From positions 1 through 20,665 of the forward strand of contig JAVVTI010000012.1 of assembly GCA_036653735.1 (NCBI GenBank): 20,665 bases of DNA, read 5' to 3'. The first letter of the stretch is position 1. Each line of letters opens with the position of its first letter. This document shows positions 1 to 7,396 of this stretch, one piece after another. Source of the stretch: CAVCAD01 sp036653735. GTDB lineage: Bacteria; Bacillota_I; Bacilli_A; RF39; UBA660. Both the position numbers and the translations under genes were made by a program. Under the pieces are notes generated by a model. It did no database searches. It had not been told where the DNA came from and worked only from the letters and a program-made list of their open reading frames with translations.

Positions 1-2
1 GT

Positions 3-1565
3 GTTGGAATCTATATAAGATTATCAAGAGAAGATGAAAAAGTAGGAGAAAGTGAAAGTGTTACTAATCAAAGAAGCTTACTTACTAAATATGTTAGTGA
101 AAATGGATATAAGTTAGTAGGAACGTATATAGATGATGGTTTTAGTGGGACAAACTTCAATCGTCCAGACTTTAAAAGAATGCTAGGTGATATTGAAGAA
201 AATAAAATAAATATGGTTATTACTAAAGACTTATCAAGACTAGGAAGAGACTATATTGGAACCGGTGAATATTTAGAAAGATACTTTCCTGAGCACAACG
301 TTAGATATATTGCACTTACAGATAATATAGACACATGTTTAGATAGTTCAAATATTGATATGGCACCATTTAAAGCTGTATTTAATGATATGTATGCCAA
401 AGATATCTCTAAGAAAATTAGAACTGCTCTACGTACTAAACAAAAAGATGGAAAATGGGTAGGAGGTTGTCCTCCATTTGGATATAAAATTGATCCTGAT
501 GATAAAAACCATTTAGTACCAAATAGTGAAGAGTCCTGGATAATTAAAAAAATATTTACCCTTGCAAGAGCGGGTAAAACACCATATCAAATTAAAGACA
601 TTCTTATAAATGAAAAAATACCAACCTCATCAATACTAAGAAAAAATAATCGCAGTAAAAATAGTTATGCATCAAAAGAAGGTATTTGGAATACCAGAAC
701 TATCAAGTCTATATTACAAAATCAGTTATACGTAGGAGATTTAGTTCAAAATAGAAGAACAAAGATTAATTATAAACTCAAGAAAATAGTATGGAATTCC
801 AAAGAAGACTGGATCATAGTAAAAAATACACATGAACCATTAGTTAATAAAGAAGACTTTAAGTACATAAGCAAAATACTACCTAAAAATAGTAATAGAC
901 CAGAAAAGAAAACAACAAGACTATTAGATGGTTTATTATATTGTTATGAATGTAAACATAAACTTGGAATATGTGCACCTAGAAAAAGTGATAGCAGAAC
1001 ATATCTAGTATGTAATTATTATAGGATGCATTCTAAACATGGAGTTTGTACTTCTCACGGATTTAATTATGATTACTTAGAAGCGGGAGTATTAAATATT
1101 ATAAAAATGTTATCTATACAGTACTTAAAACCTACTGAATTAAAAGCTTCTATTAGAAATATAAAACTATCTAATCCAAAAACTAATCTAGAGCTTGAAT
1201 TAAATTCTTTAAACCATGATATAAAAGAAATTATAACTAAACTAGATCAAATGTATTTAGATAAGCTAGATGGCAAAATAACAAGTGAAATGTATAATAG
1301 AATTAGTTTAAAACTAAATGAAGAAATTAATATAAAAAACATAAGACTAAATGATGTTAAAAAATTAATAAATAACCTAACTGATAACTTTGATATAAAT
1401 AAAACAATTGATAAATTATTAATAGAATTCCTAAAAGTAGAAACACCATCACGAGAAATGATGTTAGAATTAATTGAAAAAATTGAGGTCCATAAAGACA
1501 AACAAATAGATATTTATTTTAATTTTAAAAAATTAAATTTTTTATTACAAAATAGTCATACATAA
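3..1565 (+). CDS. Large serine recombinase (site-specific integrase), 5' end cut by the window edge
   Basis: This is the DNA integrase of a mobile element; it cuts and rejoins att sites through a serine-DNA link. The reading frame is open from base 3, upstream of the first in-frame ATG at 180, and begins VGIYIRLSREDE, the usual N-terminus of this family. The catalytic Ser codon is at 24-26, so only the first few residues are missing. Domains in order: resolvase catalytic domain (to about base 440, with GRDYIGTGEYLE); recombinase domain (about 440-900, with GKWVGGCPPFGYK); a zinc ribbon (about 940-1060, with CYEC and later Cys); a Lys/Leu-rich coiled coil (about 1190-1420); and a short C-terminal tail. 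The visible part is 520 codons, typical for the large serine recombinases of prophages and conjugative transposons. The stop lies about 10-15 bases from the interrupted ATPase gene, the normal position for an integrase beside its attachment site. Function is confident; whether the element is a phage or an ICE cannot be told from here. Confidence 0.95.
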   Translation, partial: VGIYIRLSREDEKVGESESVTNQRSLLTKYVSENGYKLVGTYIDDGFSGTNFNRPDFKRMLGDIEENKINMVITKDLSRLGRDYIGTGEYLERYFPEHNVRYIALTDNIDTCLDSSNIDMAPFKAVFNDMYAKDISKKIRTALRTKQKDGKWVGGCPPFGYKIDPDDKNHLVPNSEESWIIKKIFTLARAGKTPYQIKDILINEKIPTSSILRKNNRSKNSYASKEGIWNTRTIKSILQNQLYVGDLVQNRRTKINYKLKKIVWNSKEDWIIVKNTHEPLVNKEDFKYISKILPKNSNRPEKKTTRLLDGLLYCYECKHKLGICAPRKSDSRTYLVCNYYRMHSKHGVCTSHGFNYDYLEAGVLNIIKMLSIQYLKPTELKASIRNIKLSNPKTNLELELNSLNHDIKEIITKLDQMYLDKLDGKITSEMYNRISLKLNEEINIKNIRLNDVKKLINNLTDNFDINKTIDKLLIEFLKVETPSREMMLELIEKIEVHKDKQIDIYFNFKKLNFLLQNSHT

Positions 1566-1592
1566 TAACTACAAGCAGAAGGCTTACCTATG
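1566..1592. other. Inferred attachment-site junction (attL or attR) between mobile element and P-type ATPase gene
   Basis: The recombinase frame stops at 1565. Reading in the ATPase frame, a stop at 1566-1568 is followed by codons for L-Q-A-E-G-L-P-M-M. The E-G-L-P-M-M part matches the M4 PEGLP motif of Ca2+-type P-type ATPases, whereas the residues before it do not look like an M4 helix. Homology therefore begins at about 1575-1580, with the pre-motif Pro replaced by Ala. The crossover is placed there by inference. The exact core dinucleotide cannot be read from one end alone. Confidence 0.6.
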
Positions 1593-3308
1593 ATGATAAC
1601 ATTAGTACTATCATCAAATATGAAAAGAATGCTAAATAGTAATGTACTTGTAAGAAAAATGGTAGGTATAGAAACAGCAGGTTCATTAAATACACTCTTT
1701 GTAGATAAAACAGGTACTATAACAGAAGGTATCTTCTCACTTGATAAAATATACTCATCATCACTAAAAGACTATGCACCACTATTAAATAATGATGAAG
1801 AATCCTTATTAATAAAACTATCCTTATACTATAATACTTCCTCTATATATGAAAATGATAAAATAATATATGGAAACTCTACTGAAAAAGCTATAAAAAA
1901 ATATCTAGGAAATACTACATATAATTATAAAGAAATAAATAAACAAAAATTCACAAGCGATAATAAATACTCATCATGTACTATAAACTATAATGGTACT
2001 ACTACTTTCTTTATAGGTGCATACGAAGTAATACTAGATAAATGTACCTATAAATATACCCATGGTAAAAAAGAATATATAAAAAATAAAGATGAAATAA
2101 TATCTAAAATAACCTCTATTACTAAAAAGGGATACAGAGTATTATCTCTTTCTTATTCAAATAAAACCTACCTAAAAGACTCATGCTTATTAGGCTTTAT
2201 ATGCCTAAAAGATAACCCTAGAAAAAATGCCCAAAGTGCTATAAATACTATTAAAGATGCAGGAATAAATGTAATTATGGTAACAGGAGATGCACCAGAA
2301 ACAGCCATTTCAGTAGCTAGAGAAACAAATATACTCTCATCACCCAGTGATATTATACTAACTAGTAAAGAACTATCTAAACTAAGTGATAATGATATTA
2401 AAAAAATATTTAATAATATAAAAATAGTAGCAAGAAGCTTCCCAGAAGATAAAATAAGACTAGTACGTATAGCACAAGAACTATCACTAGTTGTAGGTAT
2501 GACAGGAGATGGTATAAATGATACACCCGCTCTTAAAAAAAGTGATGTAGCATTTGCTATGGGTAGTGGAGCAGAAATAGCAAAAGAAGTATCAGATATA
2601 ATAATACTAGATGATAATATATCATCAATAAGTAATGCTATTTTATATGGAAGAACTATATTTAAAAGCATAAGAAAGTTTATAATATTTCAACTTACTA
2701 TTAACTTTATAGCACTTGTTCTATCTATTGTAGGACCTCTAATAGGCATTATAGCTCCTATTACAATAATACAAATGCTATGGATAAACATGGTAATGGA
2801 TACCCTAGCAGCACTAGCATTCTCCTATGAAGCACCAAAAGAAGAATATATGAAAGAAAAACCAAAACATAAAAATGAACCTATAATGAACTCCTATATG
2901 ATAAATCAAATAGTAGTATGTGGCCTATACTCATCAATTCTATGTATTATCTTCCTAAAATCTTCATTCATACATTCCCTATTTAGAGTAGGTATAAATG
3001 ATATCTATCTATATACAGCATTCTTTGGTCTGTTTATATTTATATCTATATTTAATATGTTTAATGCAAGAACACATAGAATAAACATATTATCATCTCT
3101 ATTTAAAAACAAAGTATTTCTACTAGTAACTATATTTATTATATTAGTACAAATCCTATTAATATATTATGGAGGTTCTCTATTTAGAACAACAGGCCTT
3201 ACTTTAATTGAATTTCAAATAATGATACTTATCTCATTTTCCATAGTACCAGTAGATATATTAAGAAAACTATACTTAAAAAAAACAAATAATAAAAATG
3301 GTGTTTAA
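1590..3308 (+). CDS. P-type (Ca2+-type) cation-transporting ATPase, C-terminal part; gene interrupted by the mobile element
   Basis: An intact protein of this family pumps cations across the membrane via an Asp-phosphate intermediate. Here the frame starts in the M4 region. Visible parts are the phosphorylation motif DKTGT (Asp39), a nucleotide-binding domain (about 45-225), the hinge motif TGDGIND (305-311), and a C-terminal membrane region with about six helices (M5-M10, residues about 360-560). Missing are M1-M3, the actuator domain with its TGES loop, and most of M4, about 250-300 residues that normally precede this point. The fragment cannot transport on its own. A possible ribosome binding site, AGAAGG (1577-1582), sits 7 bases before ATG 1590, but it is also simply the codons for the conserved Glu-Gly, so translation from here is uncertain. 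The remaining frame shows no decay, which points to a recent or reversible insertion. Family assignment is firm; ion specificity is inferred from the VLSSNMKRM and VGIETAGSLN motifs. Confidence 0.9.
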   Translation: MMITLVLSSNMKRMLNSNVLVRKMVGIETAGSLNTLFVDKTGTITEGIFSLDKIYSSSLKDYAPLLNNDEESLLIKLSLYYNTSSIYENDKIIYGNSTEKAIKKYLGNTTYNYKEINKQKFTSDNKYSSCTINYNGTTTFFIGAYEVILDKCTYKYTHGKKEYIKNKDEIISKITSITKKGYRVLSLSYSNKTYLKDSCLLGFICLKDNPRKNAQSAINTIKDAGINVIMVTGDAPETAISVARETNILSSPSDIILTSKELSKLSDNDIKKIFNNIKIVARSFPEDKIRLVRIAQELSLVVGMTGDGINDTPALKKSDVAFAMGSGAEIAKEVSDIIILDDNISSISNAILYGRTIFKSIRKFIIFQLTINFIALVLSIVGPLIGIIAPITIIQMLWINMVMDTLAALAFSYEAPKEEYMKEKPKHKNEPIMNSYMINQIVVCGLYSSILCIIFLKSSFIHSLFRVGINDIYLYTAFFGLFIFISIFNMFNARTHRINILSSLFKNKVFLLVTIFIILVQILLIYYGGSLFRTTGLTLIEFQIMILISFSIVPVDILRKLYLKKTNNKNGV

Positions 3309-3337
3309 ATAACTAAATAAAAGTACATAATATATAC

Positions 3338-3844
3338 ATGAATATATTATTTATAGATGACAATAATTTAACAGAAAAACTAATAAAAAGATGTACCCTC
3401 ATCAGTAATATTTTTTGCTTATCAAACAAACCTCTAAAAAAGTACATTGATTATAAAAATATTACATACATTAATAATAAAAGTAACCTAAAAAATATTA
3501 CATTTGATACTATTATTATAACAAACGAACATATACAAGTAGATAACATACTAGATCTAAAAGATTTCTTTATAAGAACTAATAAGGATTTACTATATAT
3601 TAAGAAGTATGCTTCAAATACTACAAAAGTAATACTTTTTATACCCACTAATAAAAAGTATTACACTATAAAAGAATCTCTATATAAAGAAATATTTAAA
3701 TACTTAAATAAAAACTACAAGAAAATAAACTACGTAATAGTAGAATATAATAACCTAAATGATAATTTTATATTTAAAGCACAAAACATAATATATGATA
3801 ATAATAGAAAAATATATAAAACACTATTAAAAAAGCATTCTTAA
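3338..3844 (+). CDS. Hypothetical protein, 168 aa
   Basis: I do not recognise this family. The protein begins with a short hydrophobic strand (MNILFID) followed by a helix, and has further strand-like stretches (FDTIIIT, TTKVILFIP, KINYVIVEY). This alternating pattern suggests an alpha/beta, Rossmann-like cytosolic fold; a degenerate nucleotide-binding or response-regulator-like fold is possible. No catalytic motif can be named. It is rich in Lys, Asn and Ile, with no signal peptide or membrane helix. It starts 29 bases after the ATPase stop, with no clear Shine-Dalgarno sequence, so it may rely on read-through from the ATPase transcript; insertion of the element upstream could affect its expression. 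Its last 4 bases overlap, tail to tail, the end of the next gene on the other strand. Confidence 0.6.
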   Translation: MNILFIDDNNLTEKLIKRCTLISNIFCLSNKPLKKYIDYKNITYINNKSNLKNITFDTIIITNEHIQVDNILDLKDFFIRTNKDLLYIKKYASNTTKVILFIPTNKKYYTIKESLYKEIFKYLNKNYKKINYVIVEYNNLNDNFIFKAQNIIYDNNRKIYKTLLKKHS

Positions 3845-4275
3845 ATAAACTCATTTAATTCTTTTATACATCTTTTCTCAAAACTTAATAAATCATTAGC
3901 AACTTTATATATACTATGATTAACTTCATCTTTATAATTATTTGTCTTCCTTGTTAAATCTAATATACCCATAGTATACCCTTTAATAAGCATATCTGCT
4001 ATCTTAGAATCACTATTATCTTTCATAATAGATATCTTAATATTAGTAGAAACCATTTTATTAGTTAATATATTATTCTGTGTACTTATTTTCTCTTTCT
4101 TTAATATCTTTTCTAACTTCTTACTTAAACTCTCAAAATACTCAAGTTCACTTTCTATAAGTGTTTTAATCTTATTTTGTTTATTCTTAATACTAAGAAG
4201 AACCTCTTTAATAGTACTTTTTCCCATAAAAATATTATTATCAAGAAAAAGTAAAAACTCTTTATAATCATTCAT
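3841..4275 (-). CDS. Hypothetical helical-bundle protein, 144 aa
   Basis: This is a predicted all-helical cytosolic protein: long amphipathic helices with heptad-like Leu/Ile/Lys patterning at about residues 18-60, 65-85, 88-108 and 112-142, consistent with a four-helix bundle. The segment SKIADMLIKGYTMGILDLTR (about 89-108) resembles conserved proteins of unknown function that I associate with Firmicutes, but I cannot attach a name or activity. There is no clear metal-binding EXXH pattern, so ferritin-like activity is not supported. A good ribosome binding site (AAGGGAGAT on the - strand, about 4284-4292) precedes ATG 4275. The gene is divergent from the dCMP deaminase gene, and its upstream sequence is a mirror copy of that gene's upstream sequence. 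Confidence 0.7.
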   Translation of the reverse strand: MNDYKEFLLFLDNNIFMGKSTIKEVLLSIKNKQNKIKTLIESELEYFESLSKKLEKILKKEKISTQNNILTNKMVSTNIKISIMKDNSDSKIADMLIKGYTMGILDLTRKTNNYKDEVNHSIYKVANDLLSFEKRCIKELNEFI

Positions 4276-4282
4276 ATTCTTT

Positions 4283-4367
4283 TATCTCCCTTAATATTAT
4301 TACATTTTATTTCATAATTATTTAGGAAATATATGGTATATATGCTAAAATAATATTAAGGGAGATA
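4283..4367. repeat. Perfect 19-nt inverted repeat flanking a divergent intergenic region
   Basis: The left arm 4283-4301 is the exact reverse complement of the right arm 4349-4367. Each arm contains the Shine-Dalgarno sequence AAGGGAGATA of the gene it precedes, plus about 10 more matching AT bases, which is longer than ribosome-binding-site similarity alone requires. The 47-bp spacer (4302-4348) is AT-rich. A weak extended -10 for the + strand gene (TGGTATATAT, about 4334-4343) is visible, but no convincing -35. The repeat could be a regulatory site acting on both divergent genes, or the remnant of a local inverted duplication. Confidence 0.6.
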
Positions 4368-4371
4368 TATT

Positions 4372-4863
4372 ATGGAAAAAAAGTATAAACAAGACTACTT
4401 AGCCTGGGATGAATATTTTATGGCCATATCTGTTTTATCCGCCATGAGAAGTAAAGACCCATCAACTCAAGTAGGAGCATGCATAGTAGGAGAAGACAAT
4501 AGAATACTATCAATAGGTTATAATGGAGCTCCAAATGGATTTGAAGACGATAAATTTCCTTGGGATAGAGAAGGTAACCCATTAGATACAAAATATTTAT
4601 ATGTTTGTCATGCTGAGAGAAACGCTATAAATAATTTTAGAGGAAGTAGAAGAGAACTGCAAAATGCTAAAATATATGTAGATCTATTCCCATGTAATGA
4701 ATGTGCTAAAGATATAATACAAGTTGGCATAAAAAATGTTATATACCTAAACGATAAATATAGTAAAACAGATAGTATTATAGCATCTAAACGACTATTT
4801 GATGAATGCAAAGTAAAATATACACAACTAGTACTAAATAAAACTATAACTATAAATTTATAA
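4372..4863 (+). CDS. comEB: dCMP deaminase (ComEB family)
   Basis: This is a zinc enzyme that deaminates dCMP to dUMP, feeding thymidylate synthesis; in competent Firmicutes the orthologue is called ComEB. The zinc-binding and catalytic motifs are visible: HAE at residues 80-82 (Glu82 as proton shuttle) and PCNEC at 107-111 (Cys108 and Cys111 as zinc ligands). The family signatures DPSTQVGACIV (29-39) and GYNGAPNGF (49-57) are also present. At 163 residues it is of normal length. The ribosome binding site AAGGGAGA lies 7 bases upstream of ATG 4372. The gene ends 5 bases from the end of the convergent sigma factor gene, leaving no room for a terminator. No com operon genes are nearby, so a housekeeping nucleotide role is more likely than DNA uptake. 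The alternative is a general cytidine/deoxycytidylate deaminase; the substrate is inferred from the family. Confidence 0.93.
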   Translation: MEKKYKQDYLAWDEYFMAISVLSAMRSKDPSTQVGACIVGEDNRILSIGYNGAPNGFEDDKFPWDREGNPLDTKYLYVCHAERNAINNFRGSRRELQNAKIYVDLFPCNECAKDIIQVGIKNVIYLNDKYSKTDSIIASKRLFDECKVKYTQLVLNKTITINL

Positions 4864-4868
4864 TATAA

Positions 4869-6083
4869 TTAAACTTTTAAAGAATGCTTATAATGTCTAT
4901 TATCATATGTTACGGTATCTACTTTATCACTAGCCCCTACAAAAGAAGCATACCTCTTTCTAAATATAGTATTTCTTCTTAACTTCATAATAGCACTATT
5001 TTTAATTTGAAGTATTCTTTGAATAGATACCCCTAATAATGAAGCTAAACCTTTATAAGACATTTGTCCTTCACTATCATTATAGTAACATCTATTCATT
5101 AGTACAATAAACTCATTTCTAGTTAAAATATCACCTAATAAATCAAATAAATTATCATTAAAATCTTCTTTTAATATATTTTCTATTACTAAATTCTCAA
5201 CACTCTTAGTATGATCTGCTTGTAATAAATCATCAGCATTTCTAGTTCTATCATCATCATCGTTATTAAAAAATAAATAATCATAACTACAAGAATTAGG
5301 AATTTTAGATAATTCACATACATACTTAACATTCAATCCTAAGATTAAAGCTGCTTCTTCATTACTTGGCTTCTTACCAGTACTTTCCTCAAACTCACTA
5401 ACTAATACATTGTACGCATACAAGTCAGTTTTCTTTTTTAAAGGTATTCTTATTATATCTAATTTTTGATTTATATAAGTCTTAATTCTAAGTAATATCC
5501 AAGAAGATGCATATGTAGAAAATTTAAAACCTTTAGCAATATCAAAGTGTTCTATAGCATCAAAAAGCCCTAAATTACCTTCTTGAATTAAATCAAGTAA
5601 ATCAATATTATTATGACCATTAAACTTCTTAGCAAAAAATATAACGAGTTTTAAATTACTAATTAAAATCTTATCTCTTATTTTCTCATCATGACTCTTA
5701 CTATATTCCTCAAATAAAGAAAACTCTTCATCCTTACTAAGAAGAGGACAAGCACTCATTTCCTCAAAATATAAAGATAAATTATTAATATCTTTATAAG
5801 AACCTTCAATAAACCCATTATAATAAACCTCAATATTTTTATTCTCAAAATAAGTCTTAAGAAGTAATATAATATTTTCATCAGTACTATAAGAATTAAT
5901 AGCTCTAATATCTATTCTTGAATTAAAAGAATCAAATATACTATCAAATAAACTCAAGTTTTCATTAATAAACAATAAATTAAAACTAGTAAGATTATCA
6001 GCATCATTAACATCTACTTCACTAAAAACTTTATTATATAAATGTATAAGTTTAGTCCACTCACTATTAATAACTTCTTTCAT
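4869..6083 (-). CDS. RNA polymerase sigma-70 family sigma factor, divergent group 2-like
   Basis: This protein directs RNA polymerase to promoters. Layout: an unrecognised N-terminal domain (1-97); region 1.2 (about 98-130); region 2 (about 138-213, with LISNLKLV, DLIQEGNLGLFDAIEHFD and FKFSTYASSWILLRI); region 3 (about 220-262, FEESTGKKPSNEEAALILGL); an acidic linker with DDDD (275-278); and region 4 with a helix-turn-helix (about 315-370, YKGLASLLGVSIQRILQIK). A 34-residue tail follows. The residues that read the -10 element differ from the housekeeping factor: the canonical YATWWIRQ is YASSWILL here, so the first Trp and the Gln used for position -12 are lost. It is therefore probably an alternative sigma factor and not RpoD. 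The gene itself has a near-consensus sigma-A promoter and a GGGGAG ribosome binding site, so it is likely transcribed by the housekeeping enzyme. Family is certain; its regulon is unknown. Confidence 0.9.
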   Translation of the reverse strand: MKEVINSEWTKLIHLYNKVFSEVDVNDADNLTSFNLLFINENLSLFDSIFDSFNSRIDIRAINSYSTDENIILLLKTYFENKNIEVYYNGFIEGSYKDINNLSLYFEEMSACPLLSKDEEFSLFEEYSKSHDEKIRDKILISNLKLVIFFAKKFNGHNNIDLLDLIQEGNLGLFDAIEHFDIAKGFKFSTYASSWILLRIKTYINQKLDIIRIPLKKKTDLYAYNVLVSEFEESTGKKPSNEEAALILGLNVKYVCELSKIPNSCSYDYLFFNNDDDDRTRNADDLLQADHTKSVENLVIENILKEDFNDNLFDLLGDILTRNEFIVLMNRCYYNDSEGQMSYKGLASLLGVSIQRILQIKNSAIMKLRRNTIFRKRYASFVGASDKVDTVTYDNRHYKHSLKV

Positions 6084-6112
6084 TTAAATTCACTCCCCTA
6101 AAATACGAGCAT

Positions 6113-6141
6113 ATTATACCATTATTATTGATGGAAATCAA
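6113..6141 (-). promoter_or_regulatory. Sigma-A-type promoter of the sigma factor gene
   Basis: On the - strand, TTGATT (6136-6141) and TATAAT (6113-6118) are separated by exactly 17 bases, with a TGG extended -10 just upstream of the TATAAT. The start codon is about 30 bases downstream of the -10 element, and an AGGGGAG ribosome binding site (about 6093-6099) lies between them. Confidence 0.75.
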
Positions 6142-6151
6142 GTAACACATA

Positions 6152-6176
6152 AAAAAACCATATAATATGGTTTTTT
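6152..6176 (-). terminator. Intrinsic terminator after the ferredoxin gene (structurally bidirectional)
   Basis: An 11-bp stem made of an A-tract plus CCATA pairs with TATGG plus a T-tract, around a 3-base loop. It lies 21 bases downstream of the ferredoxin stop and just upstream of the sigma factor promoter, so it separates the two transcription units. A and T tracts on both sides would let it work in either direction. Confidence 0.75.
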
Positions 6177-6196
6177 AATTATACATAGAACTAAAC

Positions 6197-6685
6197 TTAA
6201 TCATTAACTTGTATTATATCAAGTAATTCTTTTATAGTATTTCTTGGTAAGTTTTCATCATTATCTTTTAAAAGATCACTTAAAAACTCATTAGTATTCT
6301 TACTTTGTGGTAACATAAAACCAGCTTCTCTATAAATATCTTCAGCCATTATTTTATTAGATTTAGAAATAGCACTTAAAAACTTTCTAGCACTAGGGTT
6401 AGTTTCATTCTTTAATAGATCAAGTGCAATCATTTCTTGTTTAGACTTACTTCTAGCAAGCTTTAACATAGCATTCTTAGTATTTTCTTCTTTTATTTGT
6501 TGCTTAGGATAAACCCTAGGCACCATAGTTATAGCATGTGATGGACAAGATAAAGCACACTTACCACAACCGTTACACTTATCTTTATCAATAATACCAT
6601 TCTCAGTATCAGCAGCCCCTGTAGGACACACAAATAAACATAGACAATCTTTTGTACATTGTTTTATATTTCTCTTCGCGTACAT
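6197..6685 (-). CDS. 4Fe-4S dicluster ferredoxin-like protein with helical C-terminal extension
   Basis: This is a small electron carrier with two predicted [4Fe-4S] clusters in the first 55 residues. The second motif is classical: Cys37, Cys40, Cys43 and Cys47-Pro. The first has unusual spacing: Cys10-x3-Cys14-x-Cys16-x3-Cys20-Pro, in QCTKDCLCLFVCPTGA. A variant with this spacing is familiar to me from Firmicutes ferredoxins next to rubredoxin/rubrerythrin-type genes, so I take it as a subfamily feature and not damage. Residues 65-162 form a Lys/Glu/Leu-rich helical extension of unknown role. The start codon is 2 bases after the rubredoxin-like gene's stop, and its ribosome binding site lies inside the end of that gene, so the two are co-transcribed and probably exchange electrons. 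A role in anaerobic redox metabolism or oxidative-stress detoxification is inferred. Confidence 0.88.
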   Translation of the reverse strand: MYAKRNIKQCTKDCLCLFVCPTGAADTENGIIDKDKCNGCGKCALSCPSHAITMVPRVYPKQQIKEENTKNAMLKLARSKSKQEMIALDLLKNETNPSARKFLSAISKSNKIMAEDIYREAGFMLPQSKNTNEFLSDLLKDNDENLPRNTIKELLDIIQVND

Positions 6686-6687
6686 AA

Positions 6688-7356
6688 TTACACTTCCTTT
6701 ACTTCTAATATTTTTAATGAAGGTACTTTACATATGGGACATACTTCTGGTGGAGTATCACCTATATAAATAAACCCACATATATCACAAACAAATATCT
6801 TAGTATTTTCTAAAAAACCTATTCCATCCTCATTATATCTATCTAATAAAGACCTCATAAGTAAAGAAGATTTCTCACTCCAAGTAAGAGCCCTTGCAAC
6901 ACCTCTGTCACCTTGATTAGTATTTTTAGCTGTAACAAATAAAACATCCAAATCATTATTATTCTCATTCATTAAAGCCTCAATAGTTTCATTATTATTA
7001 ATCTTAACCTTACTTTTATAATATAATGATAACTCACTAAATAAAAGAGTTTCCTTCTCTAAATACTGCTTATCACAAGCTTTAGCTAAGCTAGAACATA
7101 TATTAGAAATCTCTTCATAAGACATTTCCCTTAAAACATCATCTTCCTCATTTATAATAGTAGATTCTTCATTAATAACTATAGCCTCATTATCATCCTC
7201 TACCTCTTTAAAAGCATCCTTAGTAGCTCCACACCATGGACAAGTCCAATCATCAGGTAAATCCTCCCACTTAGTACCAGGCATTATTCCTTTCTCTGGT
7301 ATACCTTTTTCTTCATCATAGATATATCCACATACAGAACATTTAAATTTTCTCAT
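6688..7356 (-). CDS. Rubredoxin fused to a rubrerythrin-type rubredoxin-like C-terminal domain
   Basis: This is an iron electron-transfer protein with two Fe(Cys)4 sites. The N-terminal rubredoxin domain (1-52) has CSVCGY with Cys6 and Cys9, and CPWCG with Cys39 and Cys42. The C-terminal domain (187-215) has CDICG (Cys190, Cys193) and CPICK (Cys206, Cys209), like the tail of rubrerythrin. Between them lie an acidic linker (53-75) and a helical region (77-175). No pair of EXXH di-iron motifs is visible in that region, so it is not a complete rubrerythrin. At 222 residues it is far longer than a plain rubredoxin (about 52). A strong GAGGAGG ribosome binding site supports the start. It heads a two-gene operon with the ferredoxin-like gene. 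It probably passes electrons to peroxide- or oxygen-reducing enzymes, but the partner is not in this window. Confidence 0.88.
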   Translation of the reverse strand: MRKFKCSVCGYIYDEEKGIPEKGIMPGTKWEDLPDDWTCPWCGATKDAFKEVEDDNEAIVINEESTIINEEDDVLREMSYEEISNICSSLAKACDKQYLEKETLLFSELSLYYKSKVKINNNETIEALMNENNNDLDVLFVTAKNTNQGDRGVARALTWSEKSSLLMRSLLDRYNEDGIGFLENTKIFVCDICGFIYIGDTPPEVCPICKVPSLKILEVKEV

Positions 7357-7387
7357 AAAAGTTTCCTCCTCATATATTTATACATAA

Positions 7388-7396
7388 ATTATAACA
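7388..7396 (-). promoter_or_regulatory. Extended -10 promoter of the rubredoxin/ferredoxin operon
   Basis: The - strand reads TGTTATAAT, an extended -10 element with the TG one base ahead of TATAAT. The rubredoxin start codon is about 30 bases downstream. No good -35 is visible at 17 bases, as expected for a TG-dependent promoter. The rest of the gap (7397-7543) is AT-rich and shows no gene. Confidence 0.55.

Noticed and set aside
180..182. ATG at 180 as the start of the recombinase
   Set aside because: The same frame is open back to base 3 and contains the catalytic serine and typical N-terminus, so ATG 180 is internal; the true start is upstream of the window.
2168..2671. Open frame of 167 codons on the - strand
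   Set aside because: It lies entirely within the ATPase coding sequence, antisense to the TGDGIND region. Its composition mirrors that gene and it has no ribosome binding site.
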